Shown here piece by piece: positions 12,254 through 23,147 of a stretch of 64,000 bases of DNA. Every line of letters begins with the position of its first letter. Position 1 is the stretch's first letter. The notes beneath the pieces were generated by a model that ran no database searches, was not told the origin of the DNA, and saw nothing but the letters and a program-made list of their open reading frames with translations. The stretch is from Epiperipatus broadwayi (lineage: Eukaryota > Onychophora > Udeonychophora > Euonychophora > Peripatidae). The position numbers and the translations under genes are program-made. The stretch covers positions 1,178,001-1,242,000 of the forward strand of contig JAQFVV010006273.1 in the NCBI GenBank assembly GCA_028023455.1, in the 5' to 3' direction.

Positions 12254-12560
12254 ATGGCATGCCGTCAATTAGGCTGCCATGCATCTTACTATGGTGAGAC
12301 TCTGGCTAACCTTAATACAAGAATTTACCAATACAAGTATGCATACAACAGGGTTAAAAATAAAAATGAAGAGCATCAGTATTCTGGGACCACCAAGCAC
12401 CTACAAGCCATGTATTCGAACCCAGTTCTGCCCAAATAATTTGTACAGAGAAGAGTGATGCCAAAAGAAAAGTTAAAGAAGCTTTTTACATATCAGATGA
12501 TGTCAGTGCCATTAATAGAAGAGAGGCATGCTTTGCTCTTTCCTAACAAGGTCTAACTAA
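12254..12560 (+). pseudogene. Penelope-like element fragment: GIY-YIG endonuclease region
   Basis: The first frame (12254-12439) has ASYYGETLANLNTRIYQYKY, matching the Y-x-G-[EQ]-T-x-R-x-L-x-x-R-I-x-x-H core of the GIY-YIG domain at the C-terminus of Penelope-like retroelements. A shifted frame downstream (about 12440-12548) reads DAKRKVKEAFYISDDVSAINRRE, which resembles the K-x-x-E-A-L-x-I-x-x-x-x-x-x-L-N-R end of that domain. No upstream RT is visible, so it is a 5'-truncated relic with one frameshift. The weak point is that the match is short and the conserved Arg and His are partly changed. Confidence 0.5.
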
Positions 12561-12599
12561 TTAAAAATTCAAACTCATTTGCATATGTGTATAATAAAT

Positions 12600-12665
12600 C
12601 ACAACAGTCTTCATTTACAAAGCTATGAGTATGAGATTCGAACATTAAATCTTGAAAGCGCTAAG
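12600..12665 (-). repeat. Possible relic of a second tRNA-like SINE
   Basis: The minus strand reads TCTGCTTAGCGCTTTCAAGATTTAATGTTCGAATCTC, with a box B-like GTTCGAATCTC. It resembles the 14620 and 22200 relics and not the main SINE family. Weak evidence. Confidence 0.3.
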
Positions 12666-14600
12666 CAGACCTATTACACATTATAGTATAATTATAGCTT
12701 CAATATTTAATGCGAAAAAAGTTGCATATTTATAATTTATGATTTAATGTAAATTAAACAAAATATTTTAAATGTGAGAAACACTGGTCTAAAAAACTGT
12801 CATTGCAAGACCGAATACAAAAACTCCAGACTTTTAGCCCATCATTTTTGTAATTATTGGTTGCTCTTACAATTTTTTTTTATGATTTAATGTAAATTAA
12901 ATAAAACATTTTAATAATGTATAAATAAATTTTCAAATTTTAATGAAGCTAAATTAAAATTTACATTTTTAAATATACCTGTTATATTTGATAGTTTTAT
13001 TGTGCAAATATATATTTACTGGAGTGCCCTTCAAATAAAAAATTTATTTATTTATTTTTTCAATTTTTTGATAGCATCATGAACAATCATAATAGTTTTT
13101 TTAAGTTTTATTAATAGTTACCATTTATTAATGTTGGAATACAAAAATGCTGGTTATTTTTGTAATATATTTTTATTAAATATATTTGTTATATATTTTT
13201 AAAATTGTTTGCTGTAACAATTTTTTTAAAGATTTAATGTAAATATGTTTTTTTATTAAATATTGCTAAATATATCATTCATCTGAACTCTATTGACAAA
13301 TCTCTAAAGCATGGAGTGCCTTATTGCTAAATTACGAATTGGCATTTATGACTATTTCTGCAGATGGCTGGAAACCTTTACCACAAAATATATACTATAT
13401 CTCTATAGTTAAAAGCATTCATACTGATTTTTTTCCCAACATTTTTTATTTAATAGCAAAATTACATGATTGTGAATTTCACATGTGACATCAGACAAAC
13501 ATTCATACATTCACCAACCAGATATCAGAGATAATACAGATTTTTTATACATAAGATTTTAATAATTAATATAAAAATATTTTTTGTATGTAATAATTAA
13601 TAATATATATATATGTTGTATATGATATATTATAAAATTAATATTGTATAATATAATTGTGATTCAAAACTAAAACTCCCAAATAGAATAAATAATAAAA
13701 TGTTTTACATACTACCTCAAATACCCTGACAGATACTGTCTTCAAATTAATATTATGATAAAATAAATCTAACAAATGATAATATAAATATACAATTGGG
13801 AAAATGTAGTTAATATTGAGTATTTCACAAATGTATAAATATCTCCTTATTAAAAATAATTCCAGTTTTTTCATTAAACCTATAATAACTCTTTTGTTTA
13901 AGTTTTTTGCTGAAATAAAAGGAGTTCTCTTTTACTTCAAGTCCAAGTTCTTATATAGATTTAAACTTAAAAAGCTATTTTTATAGATATGAGAATGTGA
14001 AAGAATATCATCTTTCTTAACACTCTGTAAATAATATTTTAAACTTCTCCAGAAAGTTATATATGTTAAATTAAATATTATCAGCCTTGTATTGTTAATT
14101 ATGAGTTTAATAATTCTTAAGTGTCATATTCCATATGGTTGATAAATTAATTTCACTGTGAATTGCCAACAATGTTGTCAAAGGTAGGCTTATAAATATC
14201 AGAACAATTAATTTTCTTCAACATTTAGAGTGCTTTCAAGTCATAGTCTGAGGAAAAGTGATTTACTCCTTTTGTTTATGATAATTTCAACAAATAGCTC
14301 TAACAAAAGAGCTATTATAGGTTTAATAAAAAAAAAATGGTTTGAGACTTTTTATAGAGATTCATACCAATTATTAACTCAAAAGATGTGTCACTTTAGC
14401 ATAAGATTAACAGAAATAAAAATTATTATAACTAAAATCATATTTTAGAAGTTTGATTCAATTTCAGAATATAAAAATGTTTCTGTCAGTGTTGGTAGTT
14501 AAATATGCAGTTGTTATGAAACATGTAGTTGTAATTATGTGAATATAAAATTCAAACAAAATATAAGACATTTACTGCAATTTAGCCTTGCATAAATTTC
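12666..14600. other. A/T-rich DNA with a short repeated motif
   Basis: The motif tatgatttaatgtaaattaaa recurs near 12737 and 12881, with a partial copy near 13219, suggesting an eroded repeat associated with the Penelope-like fragment. Otherwise no gene or element is recognised. Confidence 0.35.
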
Positions 14601-14624
14601 TTATCCATGACAATTACATGCATG

Positions 14625-14690
14625 TTTTGGTTCACTGATAGAATGTCAGACTCTGAAGATCAAGTCCAGGATTTGCAATACAGCCGTGTT
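14625..14690 (+). repeat. Possible relic of a second tRNA-like SINE
   Basis: Reads ggttcactgatagaatgtcagactctgaagatcaagtcc, which follows the tRNA layout (D-arm TxGATAGAAxGTCAGACTCTGAAGxTCAxGTCC) with box A and box B traces. A related sequence on the opposite strand lies near 22200-22245. No target-site duplication was found. Confidence 0.35.
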
Positions 14691-15407
14691 ATGTCTATGA
14701 TCTCCTGAGCAACAAACATTTGATATGGAGATGTACTCTTCTATATATATATATAATCTACTATCACTAAAATGTTTTACACATTCCATTTTCATTAATA
14801 TCTGGTCGAAATCTTCTTTTTCCTAAATTCTTGGATTTATTCTTTTAATATTTTTCTTTTTAAATACATATTGTGAAAATTTTCACGATTCTTCATTTTC
14901 TGTATGCTTTATATTTATTCTTAATTTTTCTCAAATATCATCTTTTACATAATTGCTTACCAATAACTTTTTTTAGTAAATGTCCCAAGTGTCTTAAAGA
15001 CATTCTTTATAAATTATTCAAATTTATTCTGTGATAATTTTATCCAGTTTGTTTTATCTTTCTTTAACTTTTTCTTCATTCACTGATCTCTTTAGAATCT
15101 TATAATTTAATAATTCATTTTCTTAAATTTTTTCAAAACTCCTTTTAATGCCTGCACTTTTTCAAGTTTCTCTGAACTTTAATCATCCATATTTTAAAAG
15201 CTTATAATAGAATATATTACTGAAGCCCTTCTTATCTCTTATAATAATTATCAATACTTATTTTCTTATTAAATTTTTTTAGATTTTTTGTTCATCTCAT
15301 TTTTTATTCCATGTATTAATCACTACTTTAGAATGGATTTAAAATATCTTTATAATTTTTTTTAATTTTATACTTTTACTTTCAGTCATGATTAATGATG
15401 ATCATGA

Positions 15408-15730
<323 letters not shown>

Positions 15731-15769
15731 TTAGTCAGCCAAGGTTTTTGTGCCTGCTCAAGGCAATCA

Positions 15770-16246
15770 TCATCACCATCATGTGGCACAGGCATAATTA
15801 TATCCCACAACTGTCCTTTCGATTCTTTTAAAATTATATATATTGACTCTAATCTCATCATATTAACACTCCATCATAAAAATATCACACTTAACCTAGT
15901 ATTTGTATATATACCACCAGACCTTGTCATCATCTCCAGAATAATAGCAACAATAAATTCAATGCTTACAGCAACACCAAATCCCATAATACTCCTGGGA
16001 AATTTCAACATGACCTACCAAACTTTTGTCACCAAATGGATCCATCAAATAACAATCCCACTTATGAGTGCTGAAGGTTTTCTCCCATCAAACTCAATAT
16101 CTTTTAATAACAATAGATATAAGTCACTTATTGATTTGTGTTTCTATTCACCATTGTTACATCATTATTTTAATCTTGAACTCTGTCCATCTATAATCTC
16201 AGATCATGCTGCCCGGTTCATCACCCTCGACCTAACAAAAATATAG
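15770..16246 (+). pseudogene. LINE endonuclease (APE), C-terminal half
   Basis: The open frame reads GTGIIISHN, then LVFVYIPPDLVII, then PIILLGNFNMTYQ (place of the catalytic GDFN, with Asp changed to Asn) and, near the end, PSIISDHAARFITLDL, the SDH catalytic motif. This is the layout of an apurinic-like endonuclease that nicks target DNA for LINE insertion. The GNFN change and missing N-terminal part make it inactive. The long Tyr/Asn/Asp prefix from the ATT array is not part of the protein. Confidence 0.8.
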
Positions 16247-16330
16247 AATACAACAATAGCCCTCCAAAAGACTATGTGAATACTTCTTCCAGCACAAACA
16301 ACTGAATTCTTATATTCAGAAACATATATA

Positions 16331-16766
16331 ATGCTCCAAAAACTTCAAAACATGTCACTCGATCCAGTACAAAAGTATATAGCATTCACCAATATACTTT
16401 CTTTCAACATCAATCATATTACTTGCAATTCAACACCCCACACCAGATTATTAGCTTTGGCAGATGAACTACATAAAAGAATAACCATTTCCAGACCAAC
16501 TACAGATAATCAAACACAAATTAAAAAACTTACAGAAATGTACAACAATACATGCAATACACTAAAGCAATATGTAGCAATAAAAAAGAAAAAAATTGCC
16601 TTACACAACAACATACTTGGACCAGAGCATACATACAGTGGGCATTGGGATACCCATCCACAGTCAGAGTGCCTATGGCACTTGAAATAGATGGCTCTAT
16701 AACAGCTGGACATAACATGATAAACCCAATATATCAACACTTTAAAAAAAACTGCAAAAACAGAGA
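16331..16766 (+). pseudogene. LINE linker between endonuclease and RT, frameshifted
   Basis: Two open stretches in different frames (16331-16690 and 16552-16821) carry Lys- and Thr-rich sequence with no named domain, continuous with the endonuclease before and the RT after. One frame contains ADELHKRIT and IKKLTEMYN, as in the charged helical linkers of LINEs. The second reads WALGYPSTVRVPMALEIDGS. Confidence 0.6.
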
Positions 16767-17996
16767 GTGTACATACCAAATGAAGACATATTTGGAGACC
16801 CTGAAACAGACACACCAATAACAACAACTGACATTGTATTTCAACTTACAACAATAACAAACACATGTCACCCAGGACCACAAGGAATTCCCAAATTTGT
16901 GTTCAAACATCTTAGTCACTTCACAGCAAAATACCTGTGCGATCTAGCCAATTATATATCCCAAAAAATTTACAACATACACAGTCTATATCCAATTGCA
17001 ATGGTTTCATTTAACAAAAAACCAACAGCAATATCATCTTTATCTAATCTACGACCAATTTCAATGGGACCTTTAGGAATAAAAATTCTTGAAAAAGTGA
17101 TAAAGGAAAAAAATAGAATAACATATACTCCCTGTGTTATCATCAGCACAATATGCCAAAAAAGGATCATCCATTGGGCAGGGTGTCTTAATGTACAAAA
17201 CAATTATCGAAGTAGTAAAAAAAGAAAGAAATATGCACCAATTATAGTTCAACTAGACATTGAGGCAGCTTTTGACTCAGTGCCTATAGCCAAATTATTA
17301 GATGTGCTGAAAAAAACAACAACACCTCCATCCCTACTATATATAATAGCCAATCTGCTACTCAGCCATGAAATTCTCATCACATTGAATGGGAAAAAAT
17401 CACCAGCTTTCAGACCGAGTCAATCCATCCCACAAGGATCCCCCCTAAGTGCCTTGCTCTTTACAATATATATAAATCCTCTATTAATAGAGATACAGAA
17501 AAAAATAAATGGCATTCAAATTCCAAACACTGCTTTAAATATATCATGCATAGCCTATATGGATGTTGTAACTGTTTTCCTCCCCTCTAAAAAGAACCTC
17601 CCCATATTACAAGAGATAATCAAGAATTATACCTCAAATTTTAATTTAAAAATTAACACAAATAAAACTGCTGCATGGTCAATATACACAAACAAGCACT
17701 GTACAGAGATGTTTAATGGTAAACCATCTGCTTTCCTTGGTTTCCCATTCTACCTTGGAACCAATGGAATGAGGCAAAAAATTCAAAATAAATTAAAAAA
17801 AGATGCTGAAAAAATCACAGCCTCACTTGAAAAGTCATACCTGTCAATATACACAAAGGTAGCACTATTTAATCAACTTATACTTACAAAAATTACATAC
17901 TGCACACCTATAATCAAATTTGCAAAAGCATTCATACCTAAAATCTCGTCAATTTGTAACAAACTAATATGGAAGAGACAGTGGCAATCTCTTTAA
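16767..17996 (+). pseudogene. LINE reverse transcriptase
   Basis: A 409-residue open frame, the longest in the window. It carries the RT motifs in order: GPQGIPKFVFKHL near residue 33, NLRPISMGPLGIKILEKVI near 92, VQLDIEAAFDSVPIAKLLD near 160 (first catalytic Asp), SIPQGSPLSALLFTIYINPL near 221, and CIAYMDVVTVFLPS near 261, where the catalytic YADD box reads YMDV, so the second Asp is lost. NLKINTNKTAAW follows as expected. The final part, KVALFNQLILTKITYCTP, is thumb-like. It would copy the RNA at the nicked target; with YMDV it should not. Confidence 0.9.
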
Positions 17997-18804
17997 AAAA
18001 TCTGAGCAGACCACCACATAGCAATGGACTTGGACTCCATACAATCAATGTTTTTTACACACAGAAATCAGTAAATCTAATAACAGCAACCATAAAAAGA
18101 TTTCCGGACCTGGAGTGTGTAATCAGTATAATACCCACAGACAGACCACTCTCTTCTTATGGATATCTATCCACACTGATTGAAGAACTCAAGCCAATAT
18201 ACAACAAAGTATCACTCAATAATGACAACAAGTATACATACTGGGACATTTATAATATACTATATCCAAACCAGACACCTAATCTACATCCATCAGTTCT
18301 TGGAATAGACAACAGGCAACTACTGCAACAGTTCAGAAAATGGTCATTAGAACCAAAATTATTTGATTTTCTACTTAAGCTTAATCTCAATGCTCTGCCC
18401 ACAACCCATTTCCTTAGATTTCATAGATTCTATACAAATATAGACCCCATGTTTGGGCTATGTCATAGAGAAGAAGAGACACAAGATCATTTTCTTCTTT
18501 CCTGCAGTGCCCTAAAAACAATACATTGCACAATGTTTACCACATACAGAAAGGCTATCATTTCAATTGATGAAATAATAAATACATTTAAAAAGGCAAC
18601 AGCCCTGCTATTCATGCAGCAACATACAGCCTTTATGCCTACTGGTGTACCAGATGCACTTTTGCACTTGCCAATAACCCTTGACGCCACCCAGCAACAT
18701 ATTCAATAAAACTAGAACTGTTCAGAAAAAGAGACAGCATCCTAGCTCAACCAGATGTATTTGCAGCAACATGGTCACACTTGAAACAAAGATCCAGTCT
18801 ATGA
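17969..18804 (+). pseudogene. LINE C-terminal region with degenerate zinc motif
   Basis: Overlaps the RT frame by 28 bases in another frame. It has NGLGLHTINVFYTQKSVNLI, then HFLRFHRFYTNIDPMFGLCH and EEETQDHFLLSCSAL, the typical LINE C-terminal CxxC-x7-8-H-x4-C zinc motif in which the first Cys is lost. The frame ends at 18709. A further frameshift near 18700 restores coding up to a stop at 18802-18804, through a basic KLELFRKRD stretch. The domain is thought to help bind element RNA. Confidence 0.75.
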
Positions 18805-19029
18805 AATATAAAGGCCAATAAGATAGATGATGACATTTTTAACATCAGCATTTTTTCCAACTTCAAAAAGATGCAAGCACAAACTGAACTAAATAGAAGA
18901 CCAAATTTAAAAACAAGAAGAAAAAAAGTATGCAGAAAAGATAAAGACTTATATACTGAAAGTTGTAATTGTTTTTCATTTGTGACAAATCAATATATTA
19001 CTAGATGTGACTCTGTAACTTTTTAGACT

Positions 19030-19391
<362 letters not shown>

Positions 19392-20588
19392 TGATGTAGA
19401 TTTTAAGAACAGTTTACTTCATTTCTATGTGTTTTGTAAATCATGATGAGATTGGCTTTAAACTGACAATATAAATTTACTCCTTTCATCTTTTGTTTTT
19501 TTAGAACTAAATATCCAATTTTGTCCAAGCTTTTTTGAAATAAACTGATATATATATATATATATTTATCTCATCTCTTATATATTTAACAGAACTAAAT
19601 ATTACATTATCTCCAAACATTATTTGAAAAAAAAAGCTGATATGTATTTATCTCATTTTTCTTTTTTTTAGAAGAATTTAACTCTGCATGATCTTCAAGT
19701 TTATTTGAAATAAACTTCAATCCCATGTAAGGCTTAACATTTTGTTATTGTATAATATTTTTATCAAAAAATTAAATGTGGCTACATTTATTTGTCAAAT
19801 GAACAGTAAGATATATAGCAGAAGTGGACTAATTTCTGAAATATATAGTGTACAATTAACCAAACAATTTAGATTTAGTTCAATGAAACTTTCAAATCAT
19901 TAGTCTGTATTGCATAAAGAGATTGAAGTTGGCTATTTACTGGTCAATATAACAGTTTTCTAAAAGCATTAGCACCCAGTGATTTCATATTAGAGTATAA
20001 ACAAAACATCACATTACATTTAGCATTTACATTATCCATACTAATCCATTCATTATCACTCCATTCTGATGTCAGTTATGTAAACATATGTTATTAGTGA
20101 AATCCAATGGTAGTTCTGGAGAGATCTACAGTATGATTTCTGTTTATTGTTTTTCATCAATATCCATTGATTATCCACAGTTCTAAAGCACAGTTATGCA
20201 TTAAAAGAGAATGGAGTTGTCACTTTTTACCAGTTAATACAAAATTCTATTTAAGAGATTTAGTTCTAATAACTTACTAATGTTGACAATTAGATTACAG
20301 TTTAAGAATATGCTATTTTAAAAATATTAATTACAGAATACCAACACAAATGAATAGGTAAGTTCCAGCATAAAGTTTCATATTTAAGACGAGGAACCAA
20401 GTGGAACCAAAAGTGTAAAAATCTTTAAATATTTTATTGATTAAATTTTTTTTTTGATAACAAAATACAAAAACAACACAAGAATAACACTAATGTTGAC
20501 ATAAAAATTTATTATCTTTGTATATATTCTATGATAAATCAAATGAATTGTTTTTGTTTTCTATTACAATTTATATTATTAAATGTAG
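19392..20588. other. A/T-rich presumed intron ending in a splice acceptor
   Basis: No domain or element is recognised. A weak internal repetition of aactaaatat..ttgtccaagcttttttgaaataaactgatat occurs near 19503, 19592 and 19675, about 85-90 bp apart. The region ends in a pyrimidine-rich tract and ttattaaatgtag at 20588. Confidence 0.4.
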
Positions 20589-20669
20589 CTATAGATAAAC
20601 TAAACATCAAAGAAAATCTCCCAAGAACTTGTGAAGATTCATATTACTTGAGAAGACAAAAAGTCTGTA
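20589..20669 (+). CDS. Host gene, internal exon B (unidentified protein)
   Basis: An 81-nt block between an acceptor (attattaaatgtag) and a strong donor (gtaagttg). Joined to exon A, its first two bases complete a Ser codon, and 26 codons follow with one base over. The peptide begins IDKLNIKENLPRTCEDSYYL and ends RRQKVC. The frame is also open upstream through the acceptor, so the open frame alone does not prove the exon; the splice sites and the phase match at both ends are the evidence. The mix of charged residues, Cys and aromatic residues looks like a real domain edge. Family not recognised. Confidence 0.6.
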
Positions 20670-20720
20670 GTAAGTTGATGGTGTATATATATAATAACAA
20701 TAAAAATAATAAATATAACA

Positions 20721-20997
20721 GTAATAAACTATTATATATAGTCTTTAAATCCACATAAGTACTTTTGATTATCTCCTAACTCTCCTCAATTACCATTAAA
20801 TTAACCGAAAGTACTCCTGCAAATTGAAAGACTGTACATAATATTTAATTATTGTTATATTTAAAATAATTAATGTAATGGTAATTAACTATTATATAGT
20901 CTTTTAATCTTCAGAAATACTTTTCGTTAATTTCTTAACCCTCCTTAACTGCCATTAAATTAACCAAAAGTACAACTGTGGATTGTAAGACTGCATA
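20721..20997. repeat. Two tandem foldback units, period about 160 bp
   Basis: The segments starting gtaataaactattatat (20721) and gtaattaactattatat (20881) are about 80 percent alike by eye over about 120 bp. Each contains nested inverted repeats: gtacttttgatta against ttaaccgaaagtac, and tagtcttt(a)aatccac against gtggattgtaagact in the second unit. They look like two copies of a small foldback MITE in tandem, next to the larger foldback at 20997. Confidence 0.65.
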
Positions 20998-21333
20998 TAC
21001 CATATAATATTAAATCATCCATGCACTTTACTACTATTACATAATGCTTTATTTACCACCCTCTTTTACAGTTTACAGTTTCGATTGCCTCAGCTATCTT
21101 CTTCAGGACTTTTATATCTCTTGCAAAATTTAAATTTTAAAAATTTTACTATTATCTTTTAAAATTGTACTATTATTGTTAAAATTTGAATTTTGCAATT
21201 GAAGTTAGGAGATATAAAAGTTCTGAAGAAGATTGCTGGGGCAGTTGAAACTGTAAACTGTAAAAGAGGGTAGTGAATAAAGCATTGCGTAACAGTAGTA
21301 AAGTGCAAGAATGATTTAGTATTATATGGTATA
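20997..21333. mobile_element. Foldback MITE, about 337 bp, with arms of about 125-150 bp
   Basis: The left arm from tataccatataatattaaatcat through ctcttttacagtttacagtttc to ggacttttatatctc (about 21120) is matched by the reverse complement of 21195-21333 with scattered differences. The centre is A/T-rich (about 21125-21190). The ends read tatacc...ggtata, so a TA target is possible. There is no coding capacity. This is a non-autonomous DNA transposon of unknown superfamily. Confidence 0.8.
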
Positions 21334-22977
21334 CATTTGGCAGAGCAATAAGAAAGAGTAGTTATTATACTTCTTGAAGAGGACTATATACAAGAGTTAA
21401 TTAGCATTATATTTATTATTTTTTGTGTTATTACAATAGTTTTTAATTAGTGGACATTACACTTGTAGTATATACATATGAAAATATTAAATATATTAAC
21501 TAACTAAAGGAATTATAGATAAAAATAAAAACAAATATCATTACTTCTCTAAATAGCTACTACTTTAATATTCAGATGAAAACCAGTCTTCTAATTGAAA
21601 TATTATAAAAATGCAACTGTTTAAAGAAATAATTGTATTTGTTTTTATTTATTTATATATATGTAGTAATATTAAAAATACTGTACATTAATTGAAATTT
21701 AAATCCATTTAATAGTAAAATTTTGAAATTATAAAAAATTTAAAACATAATACTTGTTTGTTTGAAAACTCATTAATTAGTTACTTTTAACTGAATTTGG
21801 AATCTCATGCATTACTTGTTTATGTTTTCTATTAACAAAATTATTCTCCTTCAATAATAAAATATTTACACTAATGTATTTCTTATTTTTTATTAATAAA
21901 TATATTATGCAATTTGACATTTTAAATTTTCATACCTACATTGTTCATACAATAGATTTTTAGAAGTCATTAACATGCATTTGCATTTCATTTTAATATT
22001 TTTTATGTATCAATTATGAGTTTTTAGTTAATTAGCAAATTTTATGAAAGCCTAAATCCGAGAAAAAGCAGTTTAATAAAACATATAAAATAAATATTGA
22101 TATTAAAAAATATTATATTGGTATTAAAATGAAAAAAAGATAATATTAGGTATTAAAAAGAAAAAAATAATATTGGTATTATAAAAAAATTCAAAATAGC
22201 ACAAGGATCAATCCCAGGATCCCATATTTTAGAGTCTGACATGTTTACTGCAACACTATATTGATGCTTATAAAATATGGCGGATAAATAAACTTACAGA
22301 CTATAAAATTGTTGTTCAATATAGTGCAGAATTACTGTAATTATTATGAGGGAATATTTTTAAATGAGTTTATTTTTAAATAAATTATTAATTACTATTA
22401 ATAAATTAAGATACAAAACAGTTTATTTACATATAAATTTTATTAATAATTACATTGACATTGTCATTGTTCATCTTTTTATATTAATTGCTAAGAATTT
22501 GTGCAATGACATTTCCATTCTTTAACAATATATTGTAAGGTGTAGCTTTACATCTCTCCAATACCACTAAAAACACCCTTTGCCTAATTCAAATCCAAGA
22601 CCCATTATAACAACATTCTCTATTAATCACAATGTTAATGAGAATGAAAATCAATAAAAAGTCATTACAAAAAAAAATGAAACTAACCACAATCACTCTT
22701 ACTGAGAAACAATTGTTTTCTCCAATTAAACATCTAATTTATTTTTATGATAAATATGTTATCTTAATTAAACTATAAAATGTATAAACATCTCATCAAT
22801 TGTTATGTAACTCATATACATTATAACAATATAAGGCAAATATGATCAGATAGATTTAGGCACAAGTAAGAAAATAAAAAATTATGTAAAGAAAAGAAAT
22901 AACAAATAATTTTTTTTATTGTTATTAATACTATATATATATATATGTGTGTTGAAAAGAAGATTTTCACGGGTTGC
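21334..22977. other. A/T-rich DNA with one tRNA-like relic
   Basis: No genes. The minus strand of about 22200-22245 reads GTCAGACTCT...GGGATCCTGGGATTGATCC, similar to the tRNA-like relic at 14625. Short runs of ttattggtattaaaa-type repeats lie near 22100-22190. Confidence 0.35.
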
Positions 22978-23147
22978 ATATATAAACGACATATTTTGCG
23001 GGTTCATCCGTGTTAAAAAAAATTAAATATTAATATTCCCACATTTTGACTTGGTCACACAAGTCATCCAAGTTGAAACGTCGGAATATTAATATTTAAA
23101 AAAAATTTTTAACACGGATGAACCCGCAAAATATGTCGTTTATATAT
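22978..23147. mobile_element. Near-perfect foldback MITE, about 170 bp
   Basis: The arms, 22978-23039 and 23083-23147, are reverse complements over about 60 bp, apart from A/T-run length differences. They run atatataaacgacatatttt, then gcgggttcatccgtgtt, then an A-run and taaatattaatattcc. The 43-bp spacer holds a second hairpin, gacttg-gtcaca-caagtc. The high arm identity suggests a young insertion. It sits beside a (TA)n tract, so a TA-type target cannot be told apart from the tract. Confidence 0.88.

Larger units (their letters stand above)
15731..19029 (+). mobile_element. Degenerate APE-type non-LTR retrotransposon (LINE), 5'-truncated
   Basis: Plus-strand fragments appear in LINE order: C-terminal half of an AP endonuclease, linker, reverse transcriptase, then a Cys/His C-terminal region and a non-coding 3' part (about 18805-19029) ending at a (TAA)n array. 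Frames change at least at 16246-16331, about 16690-16770, 17969-17996 and about 18700. The N-terminal half of the endonuclease is absent, so the copy is 5'-truncated. The TAA-repeat 3' tail recalls I-clade LINEs, but the array may be genomic, so the clade is left open. Confidence 0.85.

Noticed and set aside
22978-23147. Bacterial-type attenuator or terminator hairpin
   Set aside because: The context is eukaryotic and the arms are far too long; foldback MITE is the better reading.
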